NCBI RefSeq assembly: GCF_902364365.1
Contig: NZ_CABJDN010000012.1
Span: forward strand, 1 to 64,000
Source: Bacteroides intestinalis
GTDB lineage: Bacteria > Bacteroidota > Bacteroidia > Bacteroidales > Bacteroidaceae
Direction: 5' to 3'
DNA length: 64,000 nucleotides
The notes beneath the pieces were generated by a model. The model made no database searches. It was not told the origin of the DNA and worked only from the letters and a program-made list of their open reading frames with translations. Position 1 is the first letter of the stretch, and every line of letters starts with the position of its first letter. Shown piece after piece: positions 54,824 to 63,957 of the stretch. The translations under genes were made by a program, and so were the position numbers.

Positions 54824-57415
54824 TTATTTCTTCCAATTAAACCCAATCAGAAACTCTCTCCCTCTAATGCGTTGCAAACAACTAATAGAAGTTAGTTCAT
54901 TGTGAACATTATATCCATATTCCTTTGAGTTGAAAAGATTGCGAACCTTGATATAAAGTTCAAAATCTTTCCACTTATAAGTTAGTTTTGTATCAGCCAA
55001 CAACAAATCCTTATATACGTTTTTGCTCATTTCATTGCGGTAATACTCACCGGATAGGGTAAAAATAACTTTTTTGTGTGGAATGATATTCAACTTAAAT
55101 GTATGCTGCCAACTATCTAATACTTCTTTTTCCTGTATATCACTTTCCAAACTTGAAAAGCCATAACTTATTTGATAAAACCAATCTAACCATGTAGACG
55201 GTTGCCCATATATATCCATGCTCATATTGCCGGAAGAAGAACGATAGGAGACAAGCTTATTTTCTGCAACAAGTGATATATCTGAAAGTCCGTAATTAGC
55301 TTTAAGTGTAGCAATTCCTCTGATAAAGTCAACACCCTTACTCAGGTTTCCGATAAAAAACCACGAATCAGAAGATACTGGCTGTTTCCGATAGGAGTAT
55401 AAGAGAAAATCATCTACAAAACATTGTTCGTTTTGATAAGGCGAGCTATTCCAAAGAGGAAATATGCTTAGATTTGCAAAAAGTTCTTCTAATGACCGTT
55501 TATAATAGATGCTTCCTATTATAGATTTTCCAACAGAAGTATCATACGTTTCATATCCACTTTTCAAAGTACGATAATCCGTAAGAATCAAACCATTATA
55601 ATAATTCCCTACGTCATAACCTTGAGAAGAGACCTGCCCACTCACACTTACACTTAGCCTGGAATTAAGATTCCATCTGGCAACAAGTTGTGGAGAAAAG
55701 AGAACATCATTCTTTAATTGCAAATCACTGCCAAAATTCCAATGATAATAATTAACAGGAACATTCAGCGTAAAATTCCATCTACCTATCTCATATTCTA
55801 ACTGCGGAGCAACATACAATTGCAGATTATTGGATGTTATATCGTTTACTACTTGATTGGATGATAAGGATACACCTTCCAGTTTACTATCCATTGAGCG
55901 CAATAATCCTGCCATTCCTCCCTTCAAAGTAAGTACAAACTTATTAAGCACAAGACTGTAACTAGCATTTTCATTTGTATAAAAGACTTTAGCATCTGTA
56001 CTCTGATAAAGCTGCTTCTCATTTTGCAATATATCCAAGTGCTGCGGGCGAGAGCACAATTGATTATTACTGGTAAATGTAATCAATTTCTTACCCAAAC
56101 GTTGCATCCATTGTAAATGGCTACCCAATTGATAAGAAGGCATCCATGCAGATTGTCTATTAGGATAAGAACCTCCGGTTTGTAAGTCAACATCATTCCA
56201 TTGGATATTTGTACTTAGAACATGATTTAGATAGAAATTATCCTTATTAGCTTCCAACATGACACGCCCTCCTAAATGATTTTGCCTGCTTACTCCCTGC
56301 TCATCTTCTGATATAACCCTCGCACTATCCGGCAAAAAATACACCGTTTCCAACCAGTTATTGTCTGCTTCCCTATTATTAAGATAATCCACTTGTGTTT
56401 TCACTTGTAACTTTTTCGATGTTTCCCATAGTTGACTGGTAGAAATCAAATGCGAACGATTGAAAAGCGTTCTTTCTTCTTCCAAATTAGAAAATCTTTT
56501 CGGACTGATATTAATATAGTTTCTCAATCCCATCATTGTACTGTTCTCATTCCACGCATTTGAATAAAAGTTTTGAATATCATTTCCAATATTCAGGCCT
56601 GTATTGTTACTTTTCAGAGTCGTAATATTCTGCATGCTCTTCTTTATCAACATTCCGAATAAGACACTATTCCACAAAACATTTTTACTCCCGGAATATC
56701 CTCCTTCCGACTCAAAAGTGCCTACCCACTGTGCTTTAGCCCGGTCTTTCAGTTTTAGATTAATAGCCGCCTGATCTGAAAACGAAAAACCTGCCATTAC
56801 TTTAATGGGCTGATGATTCTCCATCACCTCCACTCGCCCTACATCTCTGTATGAAATGCCTTTAGTTGCAATGCCATAGCGACCTTCTAATAAATCTTTA
56901 CCCTCAATATAAAATTTATTTATATCTACTCCATTATATTTTATTTTGCCTTCTTTATCTACATTGATGCCAGGCATTTTTTTCAGTACATCGCCTATAC
57001 TTTTATCTTGTTCCGTGGCAAAACCGGCTACATTATAAATCAGCGTATCACCCTGTTCGCCTATTCTCCGTGCTTTAACTACTACCTCTTTTATATGTAT
57101 GGAGGTTTGTTCCAAACATACATTAAGTTCTTGATTATTTCCTTTCAAGGCATAAGACTTTGTTTTATAACTCATCAAAGAGAAGGAAATATTACAACTC
57201 GAAGCCATATCATCCGATACATTAAGGCTGAAAAGTCCATCATTATCGGTCTGTGTATATTTTATTACGCGTCCTTGGGAGTTTCTCAGCATAACAATGA
57301 CGTTAGAAAGAGAAGCATTGTTTTCTGCATCCACAACCTTTCCTGTTAAACTTACTTGTGGATAAACCGTCAATACTGATAAAGATAATATGACAAGCAT
57401 TAGCCAATTTTTCAT
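54824..57415 (-). CDS. outer-membrane receptor-like protein (TonB-dependent class, GLPGLI partner)
   Basis: 863 residues. Signal peptide (ending VYPQ), CarboxypepD_reg-like domain about 22-105 (SLTGKVVDAENNASLSNVIV), plug with GDVLKKMPGINVDKEGKIKY and KDLLEGRYGIATKGI, then a long beta-barrel ending in REFLIGFNWKK. This type is usually encoded directly next to GLPGLI genes, as here (9-base gap). It may serve as the outer membrane part of peptide release or uptake. The exporter gene follows 9 bases later. Confidence 0.9.
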   Translation of the reverse strand: MKNWLMLVILSLSVLTVYPQVSLTGKVVDAENNASLSNVIVMLRNSQGRVIKYTQTDNDGLFSLNVSDDMASSCNISFSLMSYKTKSYALKGNNQELNVCLEQTSIHIKEVVVKARRIGEQGDTLIYNVAGFATEQDKSIGDVLKKMPGINVDKEGKIKYNGVDINKFYIEGKDLLEGRYGIATKGISYRDVGRVEVMENHQPIKVMAGFSFSDQAAINLKLKDRAKAQWVGTFESEGGYSGSKNVLWNSVLFGMLIKKSMQNITTLKSNNTGLNIGNDIQNFYSNAWNENSTMMGLRNYINISPKRFSNLEEERTLFNRSHLISTSQLWETSKKLQVKTQVDYLNNREADNNWLETVYFLPDSARVISEDEQGVSRQNHLGGRVMLEANKDNFYLNHVLSTNIQWNDVDLQTGGSYPNRQSAWMPSYQLGSHLQWMQRLGKKLITFTSNNQLCSRPQHLDILQNEKQLYQSTDAKVFYTNENASYSLVLNKFVLTLKGGMAGLLRSMDSKLEGVSLSSNQVVNDITSNNLQLYVAPQLEYEIGRWNFTLNVPVNYYHWNFGSDLQLKNDVLFSPQLVARWNLNSRLSVSVSGQVSSQGYDVGNYYNGLILTDYRTLKSGYETYDTSVGKSIIGSIYYKRSLEELFANLSIFPLWNSSPYQNEQCFVDDFLLYSYRKQPVSSDSWFFIGNLSKGVDFIRGIATLKANYGLSDISLVAENKLVSYRSSSGNMSMDIYGQPSTWLDWFYQISYGFSSLESDIQEKEVLDSWQHTFKLNIIPHKKVIFTLSGEYYRNEMSKNVYKDLLLADTKLTYKWKDFELYIKVRNLFNSKEYGYNVHNELTSISCLQRIRGREFLIGFNWKK

Positions 57416-57424
57416 GCATCACTT

Positions 57425-58318
57425 TTATTTATAATCCCGCTCCATAGCATCTACTACATCTTCAAATATCCTTTCTGATTTACCCAATTGCTGCATATCT
57501 CTATTTAATTTCCGTATTACATTCTTTAGGCTTTTAGCTTGTTTGGCAATTATCTCTTTTCTGTCTGCATCTTTATATCCACCTACATTTTCCTCTCGTG
57601 GCTCAGCCAAAAAGATGCCCTCATTATCAGTTTTTCGTATCCCTTGTATTTCAAAACAATACAATTGTTTGCTATCTTCCACTTTCATTATCAGCCCCGG
57701 TAGCCCACAAAATTTATAAGGACCGTCACTAATCGGTATATCAAGGGTAAACCATGCAGTATATTTTCTACCCCTCCACTTACAAGTCGCTTTCTGACAA
57801 GAATAGCCAATAATAATCATAGAATCTTCTGCAATCTCCCATGATTGTAATTTTTGTATATCGTCTTCAATGTACTTATAATACTCATGAGATGCAGCAT
57901 CCTGTACCAACATCCTCCCGTTTTCAGGATAGTTTTTATAAATCATATATTCAGATGCACGGCTTGGAATACCCATCAATAAAATTTTCATCTTGTCTTC
58001 TTTTCGGGATGCTTGAGCGCTCTGCTTCAAAGCTTCATTAAATCTTTGATTAATTAATTGCTTACCATCAGGAGTACTGGATAAGGAGTCATGCTCAAAT
58101 GTACTGTAGCTATAAAATTTAGAAAGTCGCTTTCCTACCTCAAGCCTTGTCGTTTCCGCTGTTTGTACATTTGCAACATAATTATACTGAGAATACTTAT
58201 ATTGACATATAAGATATGCAGTATCCACTTGTTGCCAACCCCAGGCTTTCATTGTTTGGTTTTGGGCATGAATACCAATAGATAAAAACAAGAAAAGAAT
58301 ACTAATTGATATCTTCAT
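57425..58318 (-). CDS. GLPGLI family protein
   Basis: 297 residues, signal peptide about 1-18 (ending IHAQ). Contains the literal family motif in KFCGLPGLIMKVED, preceded by KATCKWRGRKYTAWF and PISDGPY. Periplasmic or outer membrane protein of unknown function, usually paired with a TonB-type receptor as here. Confidence 0.93.
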   Translation of the reverse strand: MKISISILFLFLSIGIHAQNQTMKAWGWQQVDTAYLICQYKYSQYNYVANVQTAETTRLEVGKRLSKFYSYSTFEHDSLSSTPDGKQLINQRFNEALKQSAQASRKEDKMKILLMGIPSRASEYMIYKNYPENGRMLVQDAASHEYYKYIEDDIQKLQSWEIAEDSMIIIGYSCQKATCKWRGRKYTAWFTLDIPISDGPYKFCGLPGLIMKVEDSKQLYCFEIQGIRKTDNEGIFLAEPREENVGGYKDADRKEIIAKQAKSLKNVIRKLNRDMQQLGKSERIFEDVVDAMERDYK

Positions 58319-58424
58319 AATATTTTCTATTAAAATAGTCCCTCAAAACGTTTTAAGAACTATCCCAAACCTTCAATAATAATGGTTGTATTAATTTTGA
58401 GATAGCCTCCAATTGTTAATTGAT

Positions 58425-58453
58425 AAAGGCATATTCCCAATGAATATGCCTTT
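58425..58453 (-). terminator. hairpin behind the leader-peptide gene
   Basis: AAAGGCATATTC (58425-58436) pairs perfectly with GAATATGCCTTT (58442-58453), 5-base loop. On the minus strand it comes 18 bases after the peptide stop and is followed by only a weak T-run; it may partly stop transcripts so that peptide mRNA exceeds that of the following genes. Confidence 0.7.
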
Positions 58454-58471
58454 AAAGTCTTATGACATTAC

Positions 58472-58696
58472 TTATGTATTAGATACTAAAGTAACATCAT
58501 TATACATTTTATCACATCCAGCCTGCGTCCAACCTACAGCAAAACCAGTTGTTTCTCCAGCGGTTAAATTACCCCCACGGTTCTGATACAGAGCATGAAG
58601 CTGAGCGCAATATTCTTTAGCGTTAATGCCGCCAGCTATAACATTCATCTGAGCCTTGTTCAGTTTGAATGCTTCAAAACTACTTAAATTCTTCAT
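58472..58696 (-). CDS. double-glycine leader peptide, candidate bacteriocin-like precursor
   Basis: 74 residues. Leader of 23 ends IAGG. Positions relative to the cut fit the class II rule: L at -12, M at -7, I at -4, G at -2 and -1. The core has 51 residues with cysteines C30 and C61 and a Gly-rich middle (RGGNLTAGETTG). The leader is like those of Bacteroides rSAM/bacteroidetocin-type peptides. It lies next to a VKOR-thioredoxin that could form the C30-C61 disulfide and a C39 exporter that could cut at GG. It is a candidate bacteriocin or signal peptide; activity not known. Confidence 0.85.
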   Translation of the reverse strand: MKNLSSFEAFKLNKAQMNVIAGGINAKEYCAQLHALYQNRGGNLTAGETTGFAVGWTQAGCDKMYNDVTLVSNT

Positions 58697-58760
58697 AACA
58701 ATAAAAAATTTAAAGGTAAATAAAAAGGTTATCCCGGATTTTTCAAGCTGATTCCAAAAC
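58679..58760. repeat. direct copy of 52447-52531
   Basis: Leader and first codons of the intact peptide gene, paired with the decayed copy at 52447-52531. Confidence 0.85.
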
Positions 58761-58787
58761 AGCTATTACTTCGCGAAAATAATATCT

Positions 58788-60326
58788 TTATGTTAATACA
58801 TATCTTAAATCTGATAACGGATACACTTCCGGTATATAATGCTTGCTCACTATAACAGAGGGCGTCTTGCTTATTCTCTGTCTCCGACAATATACCTGTT
58901 GCTTCATCCACAAATCTTGCACCTCGGTTGTTATACTGTAATCATCCGCTTCTCTGATACATTTCGTTTCATACCATTCTTCCAAAAGTTGCATTGCCTT
59001 ATCCCACCCATCCATGTAATAAGCTGCAATGACAATTTGCGCAATTCTTTCTCCCAACTTATCATTTGGGAATGTCAGAAATACCAATGATACAGGAATC
59101 CTTGAAGCTATCTCTTTCACATGATGATGAATCCGCGCACAATTCTTGCAATTGGGATTAGTCACTATCATCACCTCACTACCTCCTGCCGCCTGACTAT
59201 GCAGCGTAATATCCGGACTTGCCATTTCCTCTATTTGAGGCTTTAGTGCCAGTAACATCTGAAAAGTTTCCGAATTAAACAGACTACCAAGATGTTTTTT
59301 TAGAGAGACTCTCTCCCTTTCTCTGCTCCAGATAGTTCTCATTTGTATTCCAAAAATCAAACAGATACATCCTATAGCAATAAATACAGCAAATGAAGAA
59401 AAAGAAAAACCTATATCAAAATAGTTTCTCAACATATAAAGAGCCACCGCATTACCCCATACCGCCAAGTTTACCAGCATGCAAAGCATGCACCCTCTAT
59501 GAAGAATGAAAGCCTGACAAATAATGGAATATAAAGTGAATGCCGTTGCAACAACACAGCAAATGGCAGAAATCCCATAAAAATCATTCCAGCGGGTCAA
59601 AGAAAACAAAAAGAGAACAACAAAATAGAGCAAAGATAATTCCCCTAATCCTACACCTGCTATATTTGCTCCCTTAGAATGAAGCACTTCATTACAGTTC
59701 ACCACCTTCCCTATATGGCAGAATGACTCCATGAATTGCTCATTCACCCGTTCTTTGTAGAAGATAGCGATAGAAGCAAGAATGCCAAAACTCAATGTAC
59801 ATAAATAGAGAACAAAAGCAGGCGATTGATTTTGAGAGAATGCAGTTTGCATCCCCAATATCAGGAGAAAAAGTACAGCGATGGCAAACTTATAACGCAG
59901 CAAATAGAAAATAATATTTTTCATTACATGGCAATGTTCATTCGAGGTCTTTTCTGTAGGCTCTCCGAATAAGACAGTACCCGTCCATCGCTGCAAAAAC
60001 TTGTCCACCACCATACTATGCTTTTGTCCATCTCCATCGATGAATTCTACGATGGAATCGCTCTTTTTCGCCACTATACAAAATGGATTTTTGTCCACCT
60101 TAAGCATTGTGATGAAAGGAGATTCCAATTGCGAAAAATAATCGGATGACGGAAGCTGATATACTTCATTCTTTACATGAAGCACATCCAATGCATCACT
60201 GATACCTCGTATGCTATCTCCTAACGGAGTGTCGAGCAAACGATGCACAGTACTTCTGCTCACCTTTACAGATAGTAATCGTAAATAGTGATAGAGTACA
60301 ACAGCGATATTATCAACTTCAGCCAT
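58788..60326 (-). CDS. C39-like/VKOR/thioredoxin fusion membrane oxidoreductase
   Basis: 512 residues. Residues about 1-120 resemble the C39 peptidase fold (FITMLKVDKNPFCIVAKK, VEFIDGDGQKHSM) but lack the catalytic Cys near the N-terminus. Four or so transmembrane helices follow with VKOR sites: NCNEVLHSKGANIAGVGLGE and CMLCMLVNLAVWGNA (CxxC). The C-terminal part is a thioredoxin fold with NPNCKNCARIH (CxxC). VKOR-Trx fusions create disulfides in secreted proteins; here the likely client is the two-cysteine peptide encoded next. The peptide gene starts 91 bases later. Confidence 0.9.
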   Translation of the reverse strand: MAEVDNIAVVLYHYLRLLSVKVSRSTVHRLLDTPLGDSIRGISDALDVLHVKNEVYQLPSSDYFSQLESPFITMLKVDKNPFCIVAKKSDSIVEFIDGDGQKHSMVVDKFLQRWTGTVLFGEPTEKTSNEHCHVMKNIIFYLLRYKFAIAVLFLLILGMQTAFSQNQSPAFVLYLCTLSFGILASIAIFYKERVNEQFMESFCHIGKVVNCNEVLHSKGANIAGVGLGELSLLYFVVLFLFSLTRWNDFYGISAICCVVATAFTLYSIICQAFILHRGCMLCMLVNLAVWGNAVALYMLRNYFDIGFSFSSFAVFIAIGCICLIFGIQMRTIWSRERERVSLKKHLGSLFNSETFQMLLALKPQIEEMASPDITLHSQAAGGSEVMIVTNPNCKNCARIHHHVKEIASRIPVSLVFLTFPNDKLGERIAQIVIAAYYMDGWDKAMQLLEEWYETKCIREADDYSITTEVQDLWMKQQVYCRRQRISKTPSVIVSKHYIPEVYPLSDLRYVLT

Positions 60327-60345
60327 GATCAGTTTATATAGAATA

Positions 60346-60762
60346 TTATAAAGGGAAATATCCTTCTAACGTGATTTCATCAGAGACAAGTTCTATCATA
60401 TAATCTCCTGCGTCTTTCCCGCTTAAGTCAATAGAAAAGCTTGTTGGATTAGTAAACAGCTCAGAATAAACTGTTTCTCCGGTAGTTTCACTAATAACAT
60501 TGACCGCAACAGCAGAGAATACTGCTTGAAAGTCAACTGTTACCACCTTATTATATAAGTAAGCACACACAGATTGGAAAATAGCGCCACGAGTTTTAGG
60601 AACATTTTCCGGGCTCACATCACCAGTCTGTCCAGGTGGAGTTCTATCTTCATCCTTTTGCGTAAGCATTATCTCCGTATTACCAGAGATAAACTGGGCA
60701 TTTGCAGAACCGGAAAAAACCAAAAACGAAAATAAAATAAACAATACCTTTTTCATATGCAT
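60346..60762 (-). CDS. DUF3244-like secreted protein (locus B)
   Basis: 138 residues, or 136 from the more likely start at 60756 (MKKVLFILFSFLVF). Signal peptide ends ANAQ. C-terminal beta domain (TVDFQAVFSAVAVNVISETTGETVYSELF, YMIELVSDEITLEGYFPL) aligns with the DUF3244 protein of locus A. Lies between the TPR regulator and the VKOR gene. Confidence 0.82.
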   Translation of the reverse strand: MHMKKVLFILFSFLVFSGSANAQFISGNTEIMLTQKDEDRTPPGQTGDVSPENVPKTRGAIFQSVCAYLYNKVVTVDFQAVFSAVAVNVISETTGETVYSELFTNPTSFSIDLSGKDAGDYMIELVSDEITLEGYFPL

Positions 60763-60834
60763 CAGACTTTTGTTTTATAGTGGCTAAATTACGAAAGCCT
60801 GTGCAAACAAAGTGTGTCACAAGTGTGCCATCAC

Positions 60835-62580
60835 TTATTTTTTTTGCAAAATCTCTTCAAATTCACAATTTCGCTCAGCACCCATCCGCTCAAGCAAGGC
60901 ATTTTTCTTTCGATAGAGCGTTCTTCTGGAAAGGTGCAATAAGTATTCTAAATGGGAAAATGGAAACCCTGCCAAACTTAAACACACCAAATGAAGTTCC
61001 TCTTTAGACAATTGGTACTTTACGCAAAGATCCGTTATGGCATTATTCCACTGAATATCCATTCCGGCTACAAATTCCTGCCACTCCTGATTACTTATTT
61101 CTTCATCAGATTCATCTCTATCCTGATAATCCTTTATGATAGTCTGCATTTTTTCGTAGAGTGGTGAGTGCAGGAAAGCCTCCTTTGCTAAAGTTCCCCG
61201 CTTCAAAATCATCTCGCTCAGTTCTGCCTGCATTTTTTTTCTTTGTTCTTCATCAATTTGAAGTGAAGCTAATTCCTTTTTCAAATCTTCAATTTCCAAA
61301 TCCTTTTCCGCTATATCAGCCTGCAAATTGGTAGAATGTTGGTTCAAATCCTGATTGACCTTTTCCAATTGTTGCTTGTCCTTTTGCAATAAATCATTTT
61401 TTCTTTGATATCGTTTATATAGAAAAAAAGTAACTACAACAATTATTACTACCACCGGTATATAGATATACAAGTATGCATTTAACAGATCATCATAATA
61501 CAGTTTTTGAAACATTGTCTGCACATCAGTTTCCACTTCAATTATTTCATTGGCAACTACACTCCGGCGAAATCTATATAAGCTATCTTTATAGGCAGAA
61601 CTGCTCCTCTCCAGTTCTATGGATAAAGCAGTATCTCCCTGAATCATTGCGATGTCCGCCAAACGCATATAAGCATCTACCTTTCTTCCATAATCTTTGC
61701 TTACCAAACTTTTATTTATATAGAAAATAGCAGAATCACACTGCCTACATTTATAATAAGCATCTCCTAAAATAAAAAAAGTGTGATAAGCCCGTGCCGT
61801 GTCTCTCCGCAAGGAAAGAGTCAGCTTTGCATAATACAAAGCCTTTTCTCCCTCATCCATCCGACTGTACAAATTACTGAGTGAAGCTGAAATATCAGCT
61901 TTCAGACCATTATTCCCCGCTCTATCTACTGCCGCAAAAGCATCAGATAATTTCTGCTCTGCAATAGGAAAATATTCCTCTCCTTTTGCTAAGACAATAG
62001 AACCTTGCCTGAACAAAGCTTCTGACCAAAGGGAAGTATCTTTCAACTCTTCAGCAATACCTTCCATCAACTGATAAATAGAATCTGCTTTTTCATTAAA
62101 ATCCTGTATCATATAGATAAATCCTATATTATTGTACACCAATCCCAATTGTCTCTTTTCTTTAGCTCTTTCCGTCAAAGGTGCTGCAATAAGGAATTCT
62201 CTGAATGCTTCTGCCTGCCGATTCATATCCCTATACACACATCCCCAATAATAATGTGCCTTTGCCTGCATACGCACATCATTAGTTTTATCGTAATATG
62301 CCACAGCATAGCGTATCAACGAATCATCTGTCTGCACAATATAATTCTTATCCCTTGCCTGCGTCAACAATAACGCATAATAAGCACTATCAACCTGTGT
62401 AGCAAAATTCTCCATTGAAATGCCCCGTAAGATATTCAATGCACTGTCCGGCTGTGATTGCATAAGAGAATCCACTAATATCAACTGCTTGTTATCACTC
62501 TGTTGCTCACTGCAAGCTATCAGAAAAAAAATAATCGAAAGGAACATTAAAGTTATGTTGTTTTTCATTGTATCCGCCAT
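60835..62580 (-). CDS. TPR transmembrane regulator-like protein (locus B)
   Basis: 581 residues; ATG at 62568 is also possible and gives a cleaner signal (MKNNITLMFLSIIFFLIAC, lipobox). TPRs from MQSQPDSALNILRGI to about residue 310, one transmembrane helix near 360 (AYLYIYIPVVVIIVVVTFFLY), a coiled coil (QLEKVNQDLNQHSTNLQADIAEK), and a C-terminal domain ending SRRTLYRKKNALLERMGAERN, an HTH-like region. Probably senses conditions and controls locus B. Paralogue of 39938-41569. Confidence 0.87.
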   Translation of the reverse strand: MADTMKNNITLMFLSIIFFLIACSEQQSDNKQLILVDSLMQSQPDSALNILRGISMENFATQVDSAYYALLLTQARDKNYIVQTDDSLIRYAVAYYDKTNDVRMQAKAHYYWGCVYRDMNRQAEAFREFLIAAPLTERAKEKRQLGLVYNNIGFIYMIQDFNEKADSIYQLMEGIAEELKDTSLWSEALFRQGSIVLAKGEEYFPIAEQKLSDAFAAVDRAGNNGLKADISASLSNLYSRMDEGEKALYYAKLTLSLRRDTARAYHTFFILGDAYYKCRQCDSAIFYINKSLVSKDYGRKVDAYMRLADIAMIQGDTALSIELERSSSAYKDSLYRFRRSVVANEIIEVETDVQTMFQKLYYDDLLNAYLYIYIPVVVIIVVVTFFLYKRYQRKNDLLQKDKQQLEKVNQDLNQHSTNLQADIAEKDLEIEDLKKELASLQIDEEQRKKMQAELSEMILKRGTLAKEAFLHSPLYEKMQTIIKDYQDRDESDEEISNQEWQEFVAGMDIQWNNAITDLCVKYQLSKEELHLVCLSLAGFPFSHLEYLLHLSRRTLYRKKNALLERMGAERNCEFEEILQKK

Positions 62581-62599
62581 ATTATTATAGTTTGTAGCA

Positions 62600-62632
62600 C
62601 AAAGATAGAACTTTCAAATTAATAATGTCAAA
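62600..62632 (-). promoter_or_regulatory. promoter of TPR regulator gene (locus B)
   Basis: -7 TATCTTTG (62607-62600) and -33 TTTG (62632-62629), 21 bases apart. Confidence 0.65.
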
Positions 62633-62694
62633 CATCAGAAAATAAAAGAATAAAAGTTGAAAAAGAAAAAATTACCAATATTAACCCTCCCCGT

Positions 62695-62781
62695 ACCAAC
62701 TCCGTATCTGGTCCACACCAACTCCACACCAACTCCAATCTCCAAATCCTCGTATAGATACGGAGATGACACGGAGTTGGT
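62695..62781. repeat. word-palindrome element, word CCAACTCC
   Basis: ACCAACTCCGT (62695-62705) pairs perfectly with ACGGAGTTGGT (62771-62781). Word CCAACTCC is repeated at 62718 and 62729; CCGTATCT/AGATACGG and AATCTCC/GGAGAT form inner pairs. It lies in the 556-base gap 62581-63136, which otherwise holds only promoters. Confidence 0.8.
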
Positions 62782-63008
62782 AAGAATCAGAAGAAAAATT
62801 GACCAAAACCGGATAAATACTAAATCAAGAATAATCTATCCTTTAGCAAGCACATTTGAAACCCAACACACCATACATATCAAATAAGAATCATCTAAAA
62901 AATCATAAAATCAAATATAACATACTGATTACAAACAAATTATAAATTTAAAAAGAAATTCATGAAGACTTTTGCCCAAAATTGAAGGCCCAAAAAGAAA
63001 TTTTCCCA

Positions 63009-63016
63009 TACCTTTG
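63009..63016 (+). promoter_or_regulatory. -7 element of DUF6266 gene
   Basis: TACCTTTG on the plus strand, 121 bases before the ATG, followed by a long leader. The -33 is not clear. Confidence 0.5.
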
Positions 63017-63136
63017 CCAACGCAACGAAAACAAAACACCGTTGCATACTGAACAACACGACGGAGATTGCTGCAGAAGTCTTTTAGCAAGTTCACACAG
63101 AAAAATTAATTATTTAAAACACAAAAAAGAAAAATT

Positions 63137-63832
63137 ATGGGAACAATTAAGCAAGGAATCCTCGGAGGATTCTCAGGAAAAGTAGGAACAGTAGTAGGAA
63201 GCACATGGAAATCAGTACACTACATGAGAGCATTGGCAATAAACATCAGTAATCCACGCACAGAAAAGCAGCAGGACCAACGATCTAAATTTGCAACAAC
63301 TATCAATTTTGTAAAGACTATGACACCTTTCATTCGTTTTGGGTATAAAGAGTATTCCAGACAGCAATCGACATTCAATGCAGCTGTATCATATATTCTG
63401 AAACATGCAACGAAGAATGATGGAGAAAATGTATCGATTGATTACAACAAAGCTCTGGTGACACGCGGCAGTCTGATGCCCGCATTGGATGCTACAGTAA
63501 CAGTAAGCGACAGTAAGGCCGCCTTTGTCTGGACAGACAATAGCGGAATGGGGGATGCAACCACCAAAGACGCAGCCATGCTACTGGCATACAACAAGGA
63601 TAGAGGGATGGCCGTTTACGACATAGCGGCAGCCACACGCGCCGATACCAAAGCAGAGCTGAAGCTCCCCGCCAACTGGAACGACGATGCACTGGCCGTT
63701 TACCTCGGTTTTTGCAATGAAGATGTTACAAATGTCTCTAACAGCGTATGCCTGCAGGACACTCCGGCAAATGGAGGTTCCGAAGGTGGCGGCTCAGGCG
63801 ATGGAGGCATAGAAGACGATCCGTTGGGATAA
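63137..63832 (+). CDS. DUF6266 family protein
   Basis: 231 residues. Opens with the DUF6266 hallmark MGTIKQGILGGFSGKVGTVVGS and WKSVHYMRA, NPRTEKQQDQRSKF. No signal peptide. The C-terminus is Gly-rich (GGSEGGGSGDGG). These proteins are common, single and of unknown function in Bacteroides; their N-end resembles phage or conjugative proteins. Confidence 0.9.
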   Translation: MGTIKQGILGGFSGKVGTVVGSTWKSVHYMRALAINISNPRTEKQQDQRSKFATTINFVKTMTPFIRFGYKEYSRQQSTFNAAVSYILKHATKNDGENVSIDYNKALVTRGSLMPALDATVTVSDSKAAFVWTDNSGMGDATTKDAAMLLAYNKDRGMAVYDIAAATRADTKAELKLPANWNDDALAVYLGFCNEDVTNVSNSVCLQDTPANGGSEGGGSGDGGIEDDPLG

Positions 63833-63865
63833 ACTGACGGCAAGTAACCGGAACTGAAAAAGAGA

Positions 63866-63910
63866 AGGGAAGTTGAACGGGGATAAATTCTCTGGCAGCT
63901 TCCCTCTTTT
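63866..63910 (+). terminator. terminator of DUF6266 gene
   Basis: AGGGAAGTTG (63866-63875) pairs with CAGCTTCCCT (63896-63905, one G-T) and is followed by CTTTTATT. Confidence 0.8.
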
Positions 63911-63945
63911 ATTGAAAAATAAGTTACGAAAGCTACATTTTCAAT
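63911..63945. repeat. inverted repeat after DUF6266 terminator
   Basis: ATTGAAAA (63911-63918) and TTTTCAAT (63938-63945). Confidence 0.4.
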
Positions 63946-63957
63946 GAAAGCGTTATC

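Noticed and set aside
62982..63185. 67-codon plus-strand frame overlapping the DUF6266 start
   Set aside because: Overlaps the promoter and the strongly supported DUF6266 start in another frame; Lys-rich low-complexity translation.
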